A stretch of DNA of 64,000 nt from Wenyingzhuangia aestuarii (GCF_011927765.1 NZ_JAATJG010000015.1:41618-105617); one strand, 5' to 3'; shown: positions 36,706-46,212, counted from the first letter of the stretch. Numbers and translations are program-made. Notes: generated by a model from the sequence alone, not told the origin.

Positions 36706-37278
36706 TTATTTATCTACCAGTCTTTTTCTAATTCTACTTAAAGATTGTGGAGTAAGCCCTAAGTAACTTGCTATTTGGTATTGAGGAACTCTTTGTAATA
36801 AATCGGGTCTGGTATTTCTTAAATGCGTGTAACGATCTTCTGGGGTAGCCATTTTATAGTTCACAAATAGCTCTTGTTGTTTTTCTAGAATAATTTCTCC
36901 AAGAATTCTACAAACAGATTCAAACTCTGGATGTTTTTGAAACATTTCCGCTTCATGCTCAGGAGAATTTACATTTACAATGGTTTCTTCTACACATTCT
37001 AAATATTGTTCTGTGGGAATTTTTTTGCCATAATTTTTAGGAACTACAGGTTGTCCTTCCGTATAGAATTCAATTGTTTTTTCATCACCATCTTTAAGTA
37101 GATAGGATCTTAAGCAACCTTTTAACACAAAGAAACTTTCGTTAGCAATTGTATCTTCTTTTAAGATTAGCGTTCCTTTTTTATATTTTTTTATGTTAGA
37201 ACTATCAAGAACAATCTTTTCAAGTTTTTCTGGCAAGTCCATGTGACTCGAAATGTAATTTACTAATTCTCTTTTCAT
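36706..37278 (-). CDS. Crp/Fnr family transcriptional regulator
   Basis: A 190-residue regulator with an N-terminal cyclic-nucleotide-binding fold (about 15-120: [23 protein letters not shown] in pattern) and a C-terminal helix-turn-helix ([24 protein letters not shown]). No iron-sulfur cysteine set is present. It lies about 90 bases before the outer-membrane protein gene on the same strand and may control that small cluster. The ligand is unknown. Confidence 0.88.
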   Translation of the reverse strand: MKRELVNYISSHMDLPEKLEKIVLDSSNIKKYKKGTLILKEDTIANESFFVLKGCLRSYLLKDGDEKTIEFYTEGQPVVPKNYGKKIPTEQYLECVEETIVNVNSPEHEAEMFQKHPEFESVCRILGEIILEKQQELFVNYKMATPEDRYTHLRNTRPDLLQRVPQYQIASYLGLTPQSLSRIRKRLVDK

Positions 37279-37328
37279 TTAAATCTAACTTTGGCTTTAG
37301 TACTAGTCTATTTAGATTTTAAAGATAC

Positions 37329-37363
37329 TTAAAAACCCTTTGCGGTAAGCAAAGGGTTTTTAG
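37329..37363 (-). terminator. Intrinsic terminator of the lytic transglycosylase gene
   Basis: AAAAACCCTTTGC and GCAAAGGGTTTTT form a perfect 13-base stem with a five-base loop directly at the end of the gene. Confidence 0.85.
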
Positions 37364-37365
37364 TG

Positions 37366-38259
37366 TTATTGTTTTACAGGAATTTTAATTTTATATTCTG
37401 TTCTAGTGCTATTGTTTAGTTTGTTTTCTCTAAGCCAAGGATTCAGAAGTTTTAGCTCTTTGTAATTGGTGTTAAAGTTTTTGGCAAAACCAGCAATGTT
37501 ATGTATTACGGAATCTAGTTTTACGGTTCTGTATTTAGGCAATAAATACAAATCGTTTTTTTCGTAAACAAACCCATAATCATAAGGTTTGCTTAAAATT
37601 TCTTTAATAGCAATAATTCTAGGTAAATATCTGGCGGTTTCATCAGGTAAAAGTACATCGTAATAAGAACTAACTTGTTGTTCTTTCATTCTTCTAGACA
37701 AACCGTTCATTCCAACATTATAAGCTGCAGCCGCTTCTGTCCAAGTACCAAATTCTTCTTTAGCTTTTAATAAATATTGACAAGCTGCTTCTGTCGCTTT
37801 TTCTAAATGATAACGTTCATCTACATTATCATTTACCTCTAAACCATATTCTCTAGCTGTTGTAGGCATTAATTGCCAAAACCCTTTTGCACCGGCAGGA
37901 GAGGTTACATTTTGCAATCCACTTTCTATAACTGCCAAATATTTAAAATCATCAGGAATGTTGTTTTTTGCTAGAATAGGTTCTATGATAGGGAAGTATT
38001 TATGAGCCCTTTTAATTAATAACAATCCGTTAGATTGCCAATAGGTGTTTACTAAAAACTCTCTATCTACTCTTTCTTTTACATCGTATTTATGGAGGGG
38101 TACACTTTCTTCTGCAAAATCTAATCCAACAGGTGTTTTAATAGCCTTAATAATATAGGTTTCTCCTGTCTTTTTGGTAGAGGGAACCGCCTTAATTAAA
38201 AAAGGAATTATGGCACAAATAGTTATAATAGGTAGTATCCAAGAAATGTGTTTTTTCAT
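37366..38259 (-). CDS. Lytic murein transglycosylase (SLT domain)
   Basis: A 297-residue exported peptidoglycan-cleaving enzyme. An N-terminal hydrophobic segment (WILPIITICAIIPFLI) serves as signal or anchor. The SLT domain spans about 90-215 with catalytic E112 in YLAVIESGLQ, then GAKGFWQLMPTTAREYGL and AAAAYNVGMNGL. The last 60 residues resemble one LysM-like module (NIAGFAKNFNTNYKELKLLNPWL). It matches MltD-type proteins without the tandem LysM repeats. Likely role: cell-wall turnover. Confidence 0.9.
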   Translation of the reverse strand: MKKHISWILPIITICAIIPFLIKAVPSTKKTGETYIIKAIKTPVGLDFAEESVPLHKYDVKERVDREFLVNTYWQSNGLLLIKRAHKYFPIIEPILAKNNIPDDFKYLAVIESGLQNVTSPAGAKGFWQLMPTTAREYGLEVNDNVDERYHLEKATEAACQYLLKAKEEFGTWTEAAAAYNVGMNGLSRRMKEQQVSSYYDVLLPDETARYLPRIIAIKEILSKPYDYGFVYEKNDLYLLPKYRTVKLDSVIHNIAGFAKNFNTNYKELKLLNPWLRENKLNNSTRTEYKIKIPVKQ

Positions 38260-38289
38260 AAAGTATTGTTTCTATTAAATTAACAAAAA

Positions 38290-38940
38290 TCAAGCCAAAT
38301 ACTTAGTAATTTCAGACTGAATTGTAGAAGTTTTAGTCAAAATCATCACATGAGTTCCTCCTTGGATTACTTTTGCGTTTTTAATGTATTTTAAAGGGAG
38401 CATTATGTCTTTATTTCCGTGCAAATGCAAAACTTCTATAGTTTGATTTTGTTTCCAATGTAAGAAAGATTGTATAGCCCATTGGGTGTATGTTTTATTT
38501 CTTAAAGGCATATAAATTCGATAAGAAATTAAAGTTCTTTTGAATTTTTTGTAGGCAAAATAATAGCTTGTTTTTTCTAAGAAGTTGATTAGCGAAACAG
38601 GATACAATTTGTGAAAGTTGGTTTTTCTTACGAATTGTAAAAAAGGACTTACTTCATTATGATGTTTGATGCTAGAAATAATAATGACTTTGGGACTCTT
38701 AAATTTTTTAGCTAATTCTTGAGCAATAATTCCACCAAAAGAAACTCCTATAAAAATAGGATTGGGTTCTTTAACAAAAACAGAAATTCGATCGATATAA
38801 CTTTCTAAAGATTCGTTTTTATGCAAAGGTTGTATCCATTCCAATAAATGAATTTGATAGATATCTTTGGGTAATTGAATGCGTTCAAAAATTTTTGAAC
38901 TTGCAGACATTCCTGGAATAAAATAGAGATGTTTTTTCAA
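38290..38940 (-). CDS. Alpha/beta hydrolase family protein
   Basis: A 216-residue cytoplasmic protein with the alpha/beta-hydrolase fold: YFIPGMSASSKIF near the start (oxyanion region), nucleophile elbow GVSFGG (serine at about 74), an acid in HGNKDIMLP and a terminal GGTHVMIL supplying the histidine. The substrate is not known. It follows mtaB by seven bases on the same strand, so it is probably co-transcribed. Confidence 0.8.
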   Translation of the reverse strand: MKKHLYFIPGMSASSKIFERIQLPKDIYQIHLLEWIQPLHKNESLESYIDRISVFVKEPNPIFIGVSFGGIIAQELAKKFKSPKVIIISSIKHHNEVSPFLQFVRKTNFHKLYPVSLINFLEKTSYYFAYKKFKRTLISYRIYMPLRNKTYTQWAIQSFLHWKQNQTIEVLHLHGNKDIMLPLKYIKNAKVIQGGTHVMILTKTSTIQSEITKYLA

Positions 38941-38947
38941 TTGGATC

Positions 38948-40306
38948 TTAAATCAATTCACTCAAATTTACGGTTTTTTCTGTAGGTTGATGCACCCAAT
39001 CAAAACGAACCGAACCATCTTCATCTATTTTAGTTAACGTTATTTCATGCAATTCATTTACCAATTTAGGATTCCAAGGAGTTTTTACTTTTACATAGTT
39101 TTCTGTAAATCCGTGAATGTAACCTTCTTTGTTTTCACTTTCGAACAAAACCGTATGTGTAGTCCCTAATTGACTTTCGTAAAAAGCTCTACGTTTTTTA
39201 ACAGACAAACCACGTAACATTTTACTACGTTTGGCTCTTACATTTTTGGGAACTACACCCTCCATGTTTGCTGCTTCCGTATTGTCACGTTCAGAATAGG
39301 TGAAAACGTGTAAGTAAGAAATATCTAGTTGATTTAAGAAATTGTAGGTTTCTAAAAATAATTCATCGGTTTCTCCAGGAAAACCAACAATTACATCAAC
39401 CCCAATACAAGCATTAGGCATAGTTTCTTTAATACGAGTAACTCTGTTTACATACAAATCACTCATATACCTACGTTTCATTTTTTTCAAAACTTCATCG
39501 CTACCACTTTGCAAGGGAATGTGAAAGTGAGGTACAAAACTATTAGAAGTACTTACAAATTTAATTATTTCATCTTTTAACAAGTTAGGCTCAATAGAAG
39601 AAATTCTTAAACGGTGAATACCCTCAACTTTGTCTAGAGCTTGTACCAATTCGTAAAAAGTATGTTCGTGTTTTTTGTTACCAAATTCACCTTTACCGTA
39701 ATCTCCAATATTTACCCCCGTAAGTACAATTTCTTTAATACCACGTTCCGAAATTTCTTTGGCATTTTGTAAAACATTTTCCAAAGTATCGCTTCTAGAA
39801 ATTCCACGAGCCAAAGGGATGGTGCAATAAGTACATTTGTAATCGCAACCATCTTGTACTTTTAAGAAAGCACGAGTTCTGTCTCCAATAGAGTAAGAAC
39901 CTACATAAAAATCAGCCTCTTCAATTTCGCAAGAATGTACTTCTCCCAAATCGTTTTTAGACAAATCGTTAATGTAATCAGTAACTTTAAATTTTTCGGT
40001 AGCCCCTAAAACCAAATCTACACCGTTAACGGCTGCCAATTCTTCGGGTTTTAATTGTGCATAACATCCCACAGCAATTAAAAAAGCATTTTCGTTTTTC
40101 TTTAACGCATTTTTTACAATGGTTTTAAAACGTTTGTCTGCGTTGTCTGTCACAGAACAGGTGTTAATTACATAAATATCAGCCTGTTCCTCAAAATCTA
40201 CACGTGTAAAACCTTCGTCTTGAAAGTTACGTGCAATGGTAGAAGTTTCAGAAAAATTAAGTTTACACCCTAATGTGTAAAAAGCTACTTTTTTTTGCGC
40301 ACTCAT
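38948..40306 (-). CDS. mtaB: tRNA t6A37 methylthiotransferase MtaB
   Basis: A radical SAM enzyme that methylthiolates t6A37 of tRNA to ms2t6A. I start at the ATG at 40306 (452 residues, MSAQKKVAFYTLGCKLN); the frame runs on to 40510, but that would overlap the divergent gene at 40424 and has no family similarity. The N-terminal UPF0004 domain contains TLGCKLN, NTCSVT and GCYAQ cysteines. The SAM site is CDYKCTYC. A TRAM domain ends the protein. TsaC, which makes the t6A precursor, is encoded 4 kb away. Confidence 0.94.
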   Translation of the reverse strand: MSAQKKVAFYTLGCKLNFSETSTIARNFQDEGFTRVDFEEQADIYVINTCSVTDNADKRFKTIVKNALKKNENAFLIAVGCYAQLKPEELAAVNGVDLVLGATEKFKVTDYINDLSKNDLGEVHSCEIEEADFYVGSYSIGDRTRAFLKVQDGCDYKCTYCTIPLARGISRSDTLENVLQNAKEISERGIKEIVLTGVNIGDYGKGEFGNKKHEHTFYELVQALDKVEGIHRLRISSIEPNLLKDEIIKFVSTSNSFVPHFHIPLQSGSDEVLKKMKRRYMSDLYVNRVTRIKETMPNACIGVDVIVGFPGETDELFLETYNFLNQLDISYLHVFTYSERDNTEAANMEGVVPKNVRAKRSKMLRGLSVKKRRAFYESQLGTTHTVLFESENKEGYIHGFTENYVKVKTPWNPKLVNELHEITLTKIDEDGSVRFDWVHQPTEKTVNLSELI

Positions 40307-40326
40307 TCTTGTAAATTTACGGGGCA

Positions 40327-40334
40327 CAAAGGTA
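40327..40334 (-). promoter_or_regulatory. -7 box of mtaB
   Basis: The minus strand reads TACCTTTG, matching TAnnTTTG, 21 bases before the ATG at 40306. It supports that start over the longer frame. Confidence 0.55.
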
Positions 40335-40423
40335 GGGTTTTTTAACGATATGTACTTGTTTAAGGATGTTTGATTTTTGTGGTTTAAAAATTGTAATAAA
40401 TTCATTTGTAGTAAATTAACCCA

Positions 40424-42019
40424 ATGATTAAAAATATACTTTCTTTTTTGTGCTTGTTGTTTGTATTGATAGCTTGTAAAGATAAAACCAGTAAATACAA
40501 GACTTCGCAAGTTTTTAGGTACAACGAAAAAGATAATATTACCACCTTAGATCCGGCTTTTGCTAAAAACGAACCCATTGTTTGGGCAACAAATCAGCTA
40601 TATAATGGTTTGGTTTCTTTTGATGATGAACTAAATGTAGTGCCTAGTATTGCTAAAAAGTGGAACATTTCTAAAGACAATAAAGTGTATGACTTTACTT
40701 TAAGAAACGATGTTTACTTTCATAAAAACGCAGTATTTGGGAAAGATAGTACCAGAACAGTTACCGCTCATGATTTTGAATATAGTATTGGACGTTTGTT
40801 AGATCCTAAAGTGGCCTCTTCTGGAAGATGGGTCATGCAAAACGTTAAAAGTTTTAAGGCTTTGAACGATTCTGTTTTTAGAATGGAATTGCACAAAGCT
40901 TTTCCTCCTTTTTTAGGCTTATTATCTATGCAATATTGCTCGGTAGTTCCTAAAGAAGCTATTGAGTTTTATGGAACAGAATTTAGATCTAACCCGGTAG
41001 GAACAGGACCTTTTCAGTTTAAAATGTGGGTAGAAAATACAAAATTGGTATTTCGTAAAAATCCTTTGTATTTTGAAAAAGACGAAAAAGGGAAACAACT
41101 TCCGTATTTAGAAGCCATTGCAGTTACTTTTTTTGCAGATAAGCAAACAGAATTTTTACAATTTATTCAAGGAAATTCCGATGTGTTGTACGACTTGCAT
41201 ACCTCTTATAAAGATGAACTATTATCACCAGTAGGAGATTTATTACCTAAGTACAAAAACAAATTAGCTATTGACAAAGCTCCTTATTTAATTGTGGAGT
41301 ATATTGCATTTTTAATGGATGGAGAAACGGTAGACAATCATCCCTACATCAGAAAAGCAATAAGTTTAGGTTTTGATAGGGCTAAAATGTTACGATATTT
41401 AAGAAACAATATTGGAACTCCAGCTACAGGATTTATTCCTAAAGGATTGCCATCGCATTATAAAGGAGCACTAAACACTTACCATCCAGAAAAAGCCAAA
41501 CAACTGATAGAAAAATACAAACAAGAAACGGGCGATCACAATCCAACAATAAAAATAACCACAGTTTCTAGTTATACTGATTTGTTTGAATTTATTCAGA
41601 GAGAATTACAAGGAGTTGGTCTTGCTGTAAAATTAGAAGTGTTGCCATCACCTGTGCTAAGACAGTTAAAGGCCAATGGAAAATTACCTACGTTTAGAGT
41701 AGGGTGGATTGCAGATTATCCGGATGGAGAAAACTTTTTATCTTTGTTTTACAGTAAAAACTTTGCTCCACAAGGTCCCAATTACACCCATTACAGCAAT
41801 CCTGTTTTTGATGAGCTTTACGAACACTCTTTGGCTATTACCGATAAAAAGGAGCGTATAAAAATTTACAAACAAATGGATAGCATTATTATGGCAGATA
41901 TTCCTGTAGTTCCTTTGTTTTATGATGAAGTGGTTCGTTTTAAACATAACAATGTAAAAGGATTAACTACAAATGCTACCAATCTTTTAGAATTAAAAAG
42001 AGTGTATAAAACAGAATAG
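40424..42019 (+). CDS. ABC transporter substrate-binding lipoprotein (SBP_bac_5, peptide/opine type)
   Basis: A 531-residue solute-binding protein of the DppA/OppA family. The lipoprotein signal ends at C18 (LLFVLIACKD). Family blocks are ITTLDPAFAKNEP, QLYNGLVSFDDELNVVPSIAKKW, NPVGTGPFQFK and HPYIRKAISLGFDRAKML. Permease and ATPase genes are not adjacent, so it must act with components encoded elsewhere or as an orphan. It diverges from mtaB and is followed by a tRNA-binding-domain gene one base later. Confidence 0.9.
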   Translation: MIKNILSFLCLLFVLIACKDKTSKYKTSQVFRYNEKDNITTLDPAFAKNEPIVWATNQLYNGLVSFDDELNVVPSIAKKWNISKDNKVYDFTLRNDVYFHKNAVFGKDSTRTVTAHDFEYSIGRLLDPKVASSGRWVMQNVKSFKALNDSVFRMELHKAFPPFLGLLSMQYCSVVPKEAIEFYGTEFRSNPVGTGPFQFKMWVENTKLVFRKNPLYFEKDEKGKQLPYLEAIAVTFFADKQTEFLQFIQGNSDVLYDLHTSYKDELLSPVGDLLPKYKNKLAIDKAPYLIVEYIAFLMDGETVDNHPYIRKAISLGFDRAKMLRYLRNNIGTPATGFIPKGLPSHYKGALNTYHPEKAKQLIEKYKQETGDHNPTIKITTVSSYTDLFEFIQRELQGVGLAVKLEVLPSPVLRQLKANGKLPTFRVGWIADYPDGENFLSLFYSKNFAPQGPNYTHYSNPVFDELYEHSLAITDKKERIKIYKQMDSIIMADIPVVPLFYDEVVRFKHNNVKGLTTNATNLLELKRVYKTE

Positions 42020-42020
42020 T

Positions 42021-42356
42021 ATGGAAGAAATAACTTGGGGAGACTTTTCCAAAATAGATATGAGAGTTGGTACTGTGGTAAGTGCTGAGGTTTTTAAAGA
42101 AGCTAGAAATCCTGCTTATAAATTAGTTGTAGATTTTGGAGTGTTGGGACTTAAAAAAACATCGGCACAAATAACAAAACTATATCAGCCAGAAAATTTA
42201 ATAGGCAAGCAAGTGGTAGCTGTTGTAAATTTTCCTGCCAAACAAATTGCCAATATTATGAGCGAGTGTTTAATTTTGGGAGGATTAGGAAATCCTGGAG
42301 AGGTTACCTTATTACAGCCAGAAAGAAGGGTAGAAAACGGAACTAAAATAGCCTAA
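42021..42356 (+). CDS. CsaA-like tRNA-binding-domain protein
   Basis: A 111-residue stand-alone OB-fold tRNA-binding domain like CsaA/YgjH. Blocks: FSKIDMRVGTVVSAE, NPAYKLVVDFG, KTSAQITKLY, IGKQVVAVVNFPAKQI and MSECLILGG. In Bacillus, CsaA is described as a chaperone with export-related activity; the same fold binds tRNA. The role here is unknown. It begins right after the stop of the solute-binding protein gene and probably shares its mRNA. Confidence 0.9.
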   Translation: MEEITWGDFSKIDMRVGTVVSAEVFKEARNPAYKLVVDFGVLGLKKTSAQITKLYQPENLIGKQVVAVVNFPAKQIANIMSECLILGGLGNPGEVTLLQPERRVENGTKIA

Positions 42357-42430
42357 AGTGGTTTTTAAATTAACCAAAACTTAAGAAATACTTCTTTACA
42401 TTGGGTGGTTCATCTGCATCACTAAGTTTG

Positions 42431-42438
42431 TATCTTTG
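42431..42438 (+). promoter_or_regulatory. -7 box of the MATE exporter gene
   Basis: TATCTTTG is a perfect TAnnTTTG. It lies 24 bases before the ATG at 42463 and overlaps the TTG at 42436, which argues against that upstream start. Confidence 0.55.
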
Positions 42439-42462
42439 CGCAAATTTATTTTGCAACCTCCC

Positions 42463-43815
42463 ATGAATTTAAAGCAATACACATCAGAATTTAAAACCAA
42501 TATAAGCATTGCTGTTCCTGTAATGTTAGGACAGTTAGGAAATGTATTGGTAGGTTTTGCCGATAATATTATGGTTGGGGAACTAGGAGCTCCTGCTTTG
42601 GCAGCTGTTTCTTTAGCCAATTCTATTTTTTTTATTTTAATGGGATTGGGAATTGGTTTTTCTTTTGCCATTACTCCTTTAATTGCAGAGTCGGACAGTG
42701 CTAAGAATTATATAGAAGGAAAAAAAGATTACCAACACGGAGTGGTGTTGCTAACTATTATAGGTGTGGTACTAGCGGGTATTTTATTATTGATAGAGCC
42801 TGTGCTTTCTATGATCGATCAACCTGTTGAGGTGGTAGCTTTGGCTTTACCATATTATAAGATTATAGCGTATTCCATGGTGCCTTTGTTAATTTTTCAG
42901 GCTATCAAACAGTTTACGGATGGATTGAGTCAAACCAAATATGCCATGATTGCTATTTTGGGAGCCAATTCTATCAACATTCTTTTAAATTATATGTTAA
43001 TCTACGGAAAACTGGGGGCTCCGGCATTGGGAATTAGTGGAGCCGCATACGGTACTTTGGTATCGCGTATTTTAATGATTTTTGTGTTGTTGTATTTCAT
43101 CAGCAAAAAGAAAGAATTTAAGCCTTATAATATGGCCATTTCTTGGTGGAAAATTGAAAAAGAACGCGTATTAAAAATTATTAAATTAGGGTATCCTGCT
43201 GCTTTGCAAATGTTTTTCGAAATAGGAATTTTTGCATCAGGAGTGTTGTTGGCAGGAATGTTAGGAACGCAAGAACAGGCGGCTAATCAAATAGCTTTAA
43301 ATTTATCTACTATGACTTTTATGGTAGCTACCGGAATGGGGGTTACAGCTACTATTAGAGTTGGAAATCAAAAAGGGTTAAAAGATTACATCAACCTAAA
43401 AAGAATTGCCATTTCTACCATATTGTTAATGATTATTATTGCCATTATAGCTGCTATTGGTTTTATGGCTTTAAGAACCTACTTACCTTGGATTTATATT
43501 GATGATAAAGAAGTAGTAGACATTGCAGCCAAATTGCTAATTATTGCAGGATTGTTTCAAATATCTGATGGAATACAAGTTGTAGTTTTGGGGGCTTTAA
43601 GAGGTTTGCAAGATATGGTGGTGCCTATGTGGTTGGTCTTTATTTCTTATTGGGTTATAGGTTTTCCTGTTTGTTACTATTTAGGAATTTTAACAGACTT
43701 AGGAACTTTTGGAATTTGGATTGGTTTATTGGTAGGATTAACCGTTGCATCGATATTATTATATATAAGGTTTCAACATCTAACAAAAAGATTACTTTTG
43801 TCAGAAAATAAATAA
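42463..43815 (+). CDS. MATE family efflux transporter
   Basis: A 450-residue inner-membrane protein with about 12 helices in two related halves. The start at 42463 (MNLKQYTSEFKTNISIAVPVMLGQLGN) is chosen over a TTG nine codons upstream that lies inside the promoter box. VGFADNIMVGELGAPALAAVSLANS in helix 1-2 and the matching second-half QEQAANQIALNLSTMTFMVATGMG are typical NorM-like features. It likely exports cationic compounds or drugs by Na+ or H+ antiport. Confidence 0.92.
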   Translation: MNLKQYTSEFKTNISIAVPVMLGQLGNVLVGFADNIMVGELGAPALAAVSLANSIFFILMGLGIGFSFAITPLIAESDSAKNYIEGKKDYQHGVVLLTIIGVVLAGILLLIEPVLSMIDQPVEVVALALPYYKIIAYSMVPLLIFQAIKQFTDGLSQTKYAMIAILGANSINILLNYMLIYGKLGAPALGISGAAYGTLVSRILMIFVLLYFISKKKEFKPYNMAISWWKIEKERVLKIIKLGYPAALQMFFEIGIFASGVLLAGMLGTQEQAANQIALNLSTMTFMVATGMGVTATIRVGNQKGLKDYINLKRIAISTILLMIIIAIIAAIGFMALRTYLPWIYIDDKEVVDIAAKLLIIAGLFQISDGIQVVVLGALRGLQDMVVPMWLVFISYWVIGFPVCYYLGILTDLGTFGIWIGLLVGLTVASILLYIRFQHLTKRLLLSENK

Positions 43816-43826
43816 ATACAAAAAAC

Positions 43827-44054
43827 ATGGAATTACCTAGGTTTTTATTAGCAGATAACACAGCGTGTGATGAAGATATTTTTGTGATTCACACAGATTT
43901 CCCAAGATTTATCATTAATTTAAAGGATGATGAAATAGAATTGTGGGATGATTTAGAAGGATCTGATGAAGAAGAATTGTCTACACAAGTAGCACAATAT
44001 ATAGAAGAAGCATCTGCTTTTTACGACGAAGAAATGGAAAAATATTCTGAATAG
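43827..44054 (+). CDS. Small acidic protein of unknown function
   Basis: A 75-residue, strongly acidic protein with PRFIINLKDDEIELWDDLEGSDEEEL and a final helix rich in glutamate. There is no signal peptide, membrane segment or motif that I recognise. It starts 11 bases after the MATE gene stop and 48 bases before tsaC, so it is co-transcribed with at least one of them. The codon pattern is like its neighbours. Function unknown. Confidence 0.7.
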   Translation: MELPRFLLADNTACDEDIFVIHTDFPRFIINLKDDEIELWDDLEGSDEEELSTQVAQYIEEASAFYDEEMEKYSE

Positions 44055-44101
44055 TTACCCAAACTATTGAATTTTTAGACCAACGATTAAATTACCTGAT
44101 T

Positions 44102-44722
44102 ATGGCAAAATTTATTAAAATTTATCCGGATAACCCCAACGAAAGAGAAATCTTAAAAGTTGTTGAGGTGTTAAGAAATGGAGGAGTCATTATCTATCCA
44201 TCGGATACAGTGTACGCTTTAGGTTGCGATATTACCAATACCAAAGCCATGGAAAGAGTGGCTAAAATAAAGGGGATTAAATTAGAAAAAAACACCTTTT
44301 CTTTTGTGTGTAACGATTTAAGTCACCTATCTGATTACGTAAAATCTATTGATAACAGTACGTTTAAAATCTTAAAAAGAGCTTTGCCAGGACCTTACAC
44401 TTTTGTGTTGCCTGCCATTAACAACTTACCTAAAGGTTTTAAAAAAAGGAAAACGGTAGGAATTAGAATTCCAGACAACAATATTACAAGAGATATTGTT
44501 GCCATGTTAGGAAATCCTATTGTATCTACTTCTATTCATGATGACGATGAGGTGATTGAATACACAACAGATCCTGAATTGATTTACGAAAAGTGGGATG
44601 ATATTGTAGACTTAGTTATTGATGGTGGTTATGGAGACAATGTAGCTTCTACTGTTATTGATTTAAGTGATGGAGCTCCTGAAGTTATACGTGAAGGAAA
44701 AGGAAGTTTAGATATTCTATAA
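44102..44722 (+). CDS. tsaC: L-threonylcarbamoyladenylate synthase
   Basis: A YrdC/Sua5-domain enzyme that makes threonylcarbamoyl-AMP for t6A37 of tRNA. 206 residues; only the YrdC domain is present, without the extra Sua5 domain. GGVIIYPSDTVYALGCD, then AKIKGIKLEKNTFSFVC (the position of the K-R-x5-P-x-S-F motif), LPGPYTFVLPA and VGIRIPDN match the family, as does VASTVIDLSDG near the end. The J-domain gene follows five bases after its stop. Confidence 0.92.
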   Translation: MAKFIKIYPDNPNEREILKVVEVLRNGGVIIYPSDTVYALGCDITNTKAMERVAKIKGIKLEKNTFSFVCNDLSHLSDYVKSIDNSTFKILKRALPGPYTFVLPAINNLPKGFKKRKTVGIRIPDNNITRDIVAMLGNPIVSTSIHDDDEVIEYTTDPELIYEKWDDIVDLVIDGGYGDNVASTVIDLSDGAPEVIREGKGSLDIL

Positions 44723-44727
44723 ATATT

Positions 44728-45444
44728 GTGTCTACTAAAAATCAATTAAGTGTAGAAGAGGATTTTCTATTTCACAGTCTTCAAATAGAAATCAATCAAC
44801 TAAAAAAACAAATTCATCAAACCCAATTGGAAATTGATGAATTTGAAGACTTTCTTAGGTCTGAACTTGAAGATAATATTATAGAGGTTCAAGAGCTAAC
44901 AGTTCTTTATAAAAAGATTCAGAAAGCAAAAAAGGAGAAAAGACTTTCTCAAAAAAAGAAAGGAAAAAATTATAAAGAGCCTAGTGTTTTACCATCTGTT
45001 TCTAAGGCTTTAACGGTAGAAGAAAAGCAAATCCATCAAAGTAAAAAAAGTTTGTACAGACAAGCTATGCTGTATGTACATCCAGATCGATTTTCTAAAA
45101 ATCAGGAAGAGGAATTGTTGGCTACAGAAATTACAACCCAATTAATTCAGATTTATAAAGAAGGTAGTTTAGCAGAGTTGGAACAAATTCACGCAGAAAT
45201 TACTTCACAAAAAGATTTATCAAAAATCACAATTTCTTCAGCGGTTCAGGTAGCTACCGTAATAAGCTTGCAAGAGCAAAAACAGCGTTTACAAGAGGAA
45301 TTAGGTCAGCTACAAGAACGATACACCTATGTGGTTTTAACTAGTTATTCAAATCCTAAAGAGTATTTAACAGAGTTACAAGAGTATTATGCCGATAGGT
45401 TGTTAAAACTTAGAAAGCGTACTAGGAAAGCAACAGTTCTATAA
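44728..45444 (+). CDS. Coiled-coil protein with J-domain-like HPD motif
   Basis: A 238-residue cytoplasmic protein that starts with GTG at 44728. Residues 10-75 form a coiled coil; 100-150 resemble the core of a J domain (SLYRQAMLYVHPDRFSK, HPD at 118-120); 185-235 form a second coiled coil. J domains stimulate DnaK. The N-terminal placement typical of DnaJ is absent, so a specialised co-chaperone is inferred. It is coupled to tsaC by a five-base gap. Confidence 0.75.
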   Translation: MSTKNQLSVEEDFLFHSLQIEINQLKKQIHQTQLEIDEFEDFLRSELEDNIIEVQELTVLYKKIQKAKKEKRLSQKKKGKNYKEPSVLPSVSKALTVEEKQIHQSKKSLYRQAMLYVHPDRFSKNQEEELLATEITTQLIQIYKEGSLAELEQIHAEITSQKDLSKITISSAVQVATVISLQEQKQRLQEELGQLQERYTYVVLTSYSNPKEYLTELQEYYADRLLKLRKRTRKATVL

Positions 45445-45449
45445 ATTCA

Positions 45450-45487
45450 TAAAAAAAGCAGCTCTTTAAGAGCTGCTTTTTTTTTAT
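45450..45487. terminator. Bidirectional terminator between the J-domain gene and the pseudouridine synthase gene
   Basis: AAAGCAGCTCTT and AAGAGCTGCTTT form a perfect palindrome, flanked by A- and T-runs, between convergent genes. Confidence 0.85.
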
Positions 45488-46212
45488 TCAAAATGTTTTT
45501 TAGAATCGGAAGTTAATTTATTTAACTCTTTTAATTCTTCTTTGGTTAAATCTCTCCATTGTCCTACAGGCATATCTAAATAAATATTCATAATTCTAAT
45601 ACGCTTTAGGTAAGTAACATCGTAATCAAGGTATTCACACATTCTACGAATTTGTCTATTTAAACCTTGTGTTAAAGTAATTTTAAACTCATAAGTATTT
45701 ACTTGTTCTAATTTGCATTTTTTGGTAACGGTTCCTAAAATTGGAACTCCGTTTGCCATTTTAGTTAAAAATTCTTGAGTAATAGGTTTTCTAACTCTCA
45801 CCAAATATTCTTTCTGATGATTGTTGTTGGCTCTTAAAATTTTATTGACAATATCTCCATCACTTGTTAAAAAAATCAATCCTTCACTTGGTTTGTCTAA
45901 TCTACCAATAGGAAAAATTCTTTTTGGATGTTTAATATAATCGATGATGTTGTTTTTTTCTCGCTCTTGATCTGTAGTACAAACAATTCCAACAGGTTTG
46001 TTAAAAGCAATGTAAATATGATCTTCGGTAGGAGTTGTAACTAATGTACCATCTACACGTACTTCGTCTTTATCCGAAATTTTAGTACCCATTTCTGGAA
46101 CTTTACCATTAATGGTTACTCTACCTTCGTCAATTAATTTATCGGCACCTCTACGAGAGCAATAACCAATTTCGCTTAAATATTTATTAATTCTTTTTAA
46201 TTCGTTAGACAT
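45484..46212 (-). CDS. rluF: rRNA pseudouridine synthase, RluF/RsuA family
   Basis: A 242-residue enzyme that isomerises uridine in rRNA. The N-terminal S4 domain ([29 protein letters not shown] in pattern) is followed by the catalytic domain with [18 protein letters not shown], holding the essential aspartate, and [17 protein letters not shown]. These features fit the RluF (23S U2604) branch, but RluB/RsuA relatives share them, so the exact target is inferred. Confidence 0.85.
   Translation of the reverse strand: MSNELKRINKYLSEIGYCSRRGADKLIDEGRVTINGKVPEMGTKISDKDEVRVDGTLVTTPTEDHIYIAFNKPVGIVCTTDQEREKNNIIDYIKHPKRIFPIGRLDKPSEGLIFLTSDGDIVNKILRANNNHQKEYLVRVRKPITQEFLTKMANGVPILGTVTKKCKLEQVNTYEFKITLTQGLNRQIRRMCEYLDYDVTYLKRIRIMNIYLDMPVGQWRDLTKEELKELNKLTSDSKKHFE

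Noticed and set aside
40307..40510. N-terminal extension of mtaB by 68 codons
   Set aside because: It would overlap the divergent lipoprotein gene and cross the -7 box at 40327-40334; the family starts at the ATG at 40306.
42436..42462. TTG start for the MATE exporter
   Set aside because: This codon overlaps the TATCTTTG promoter box, so it would not be in the mRNA.
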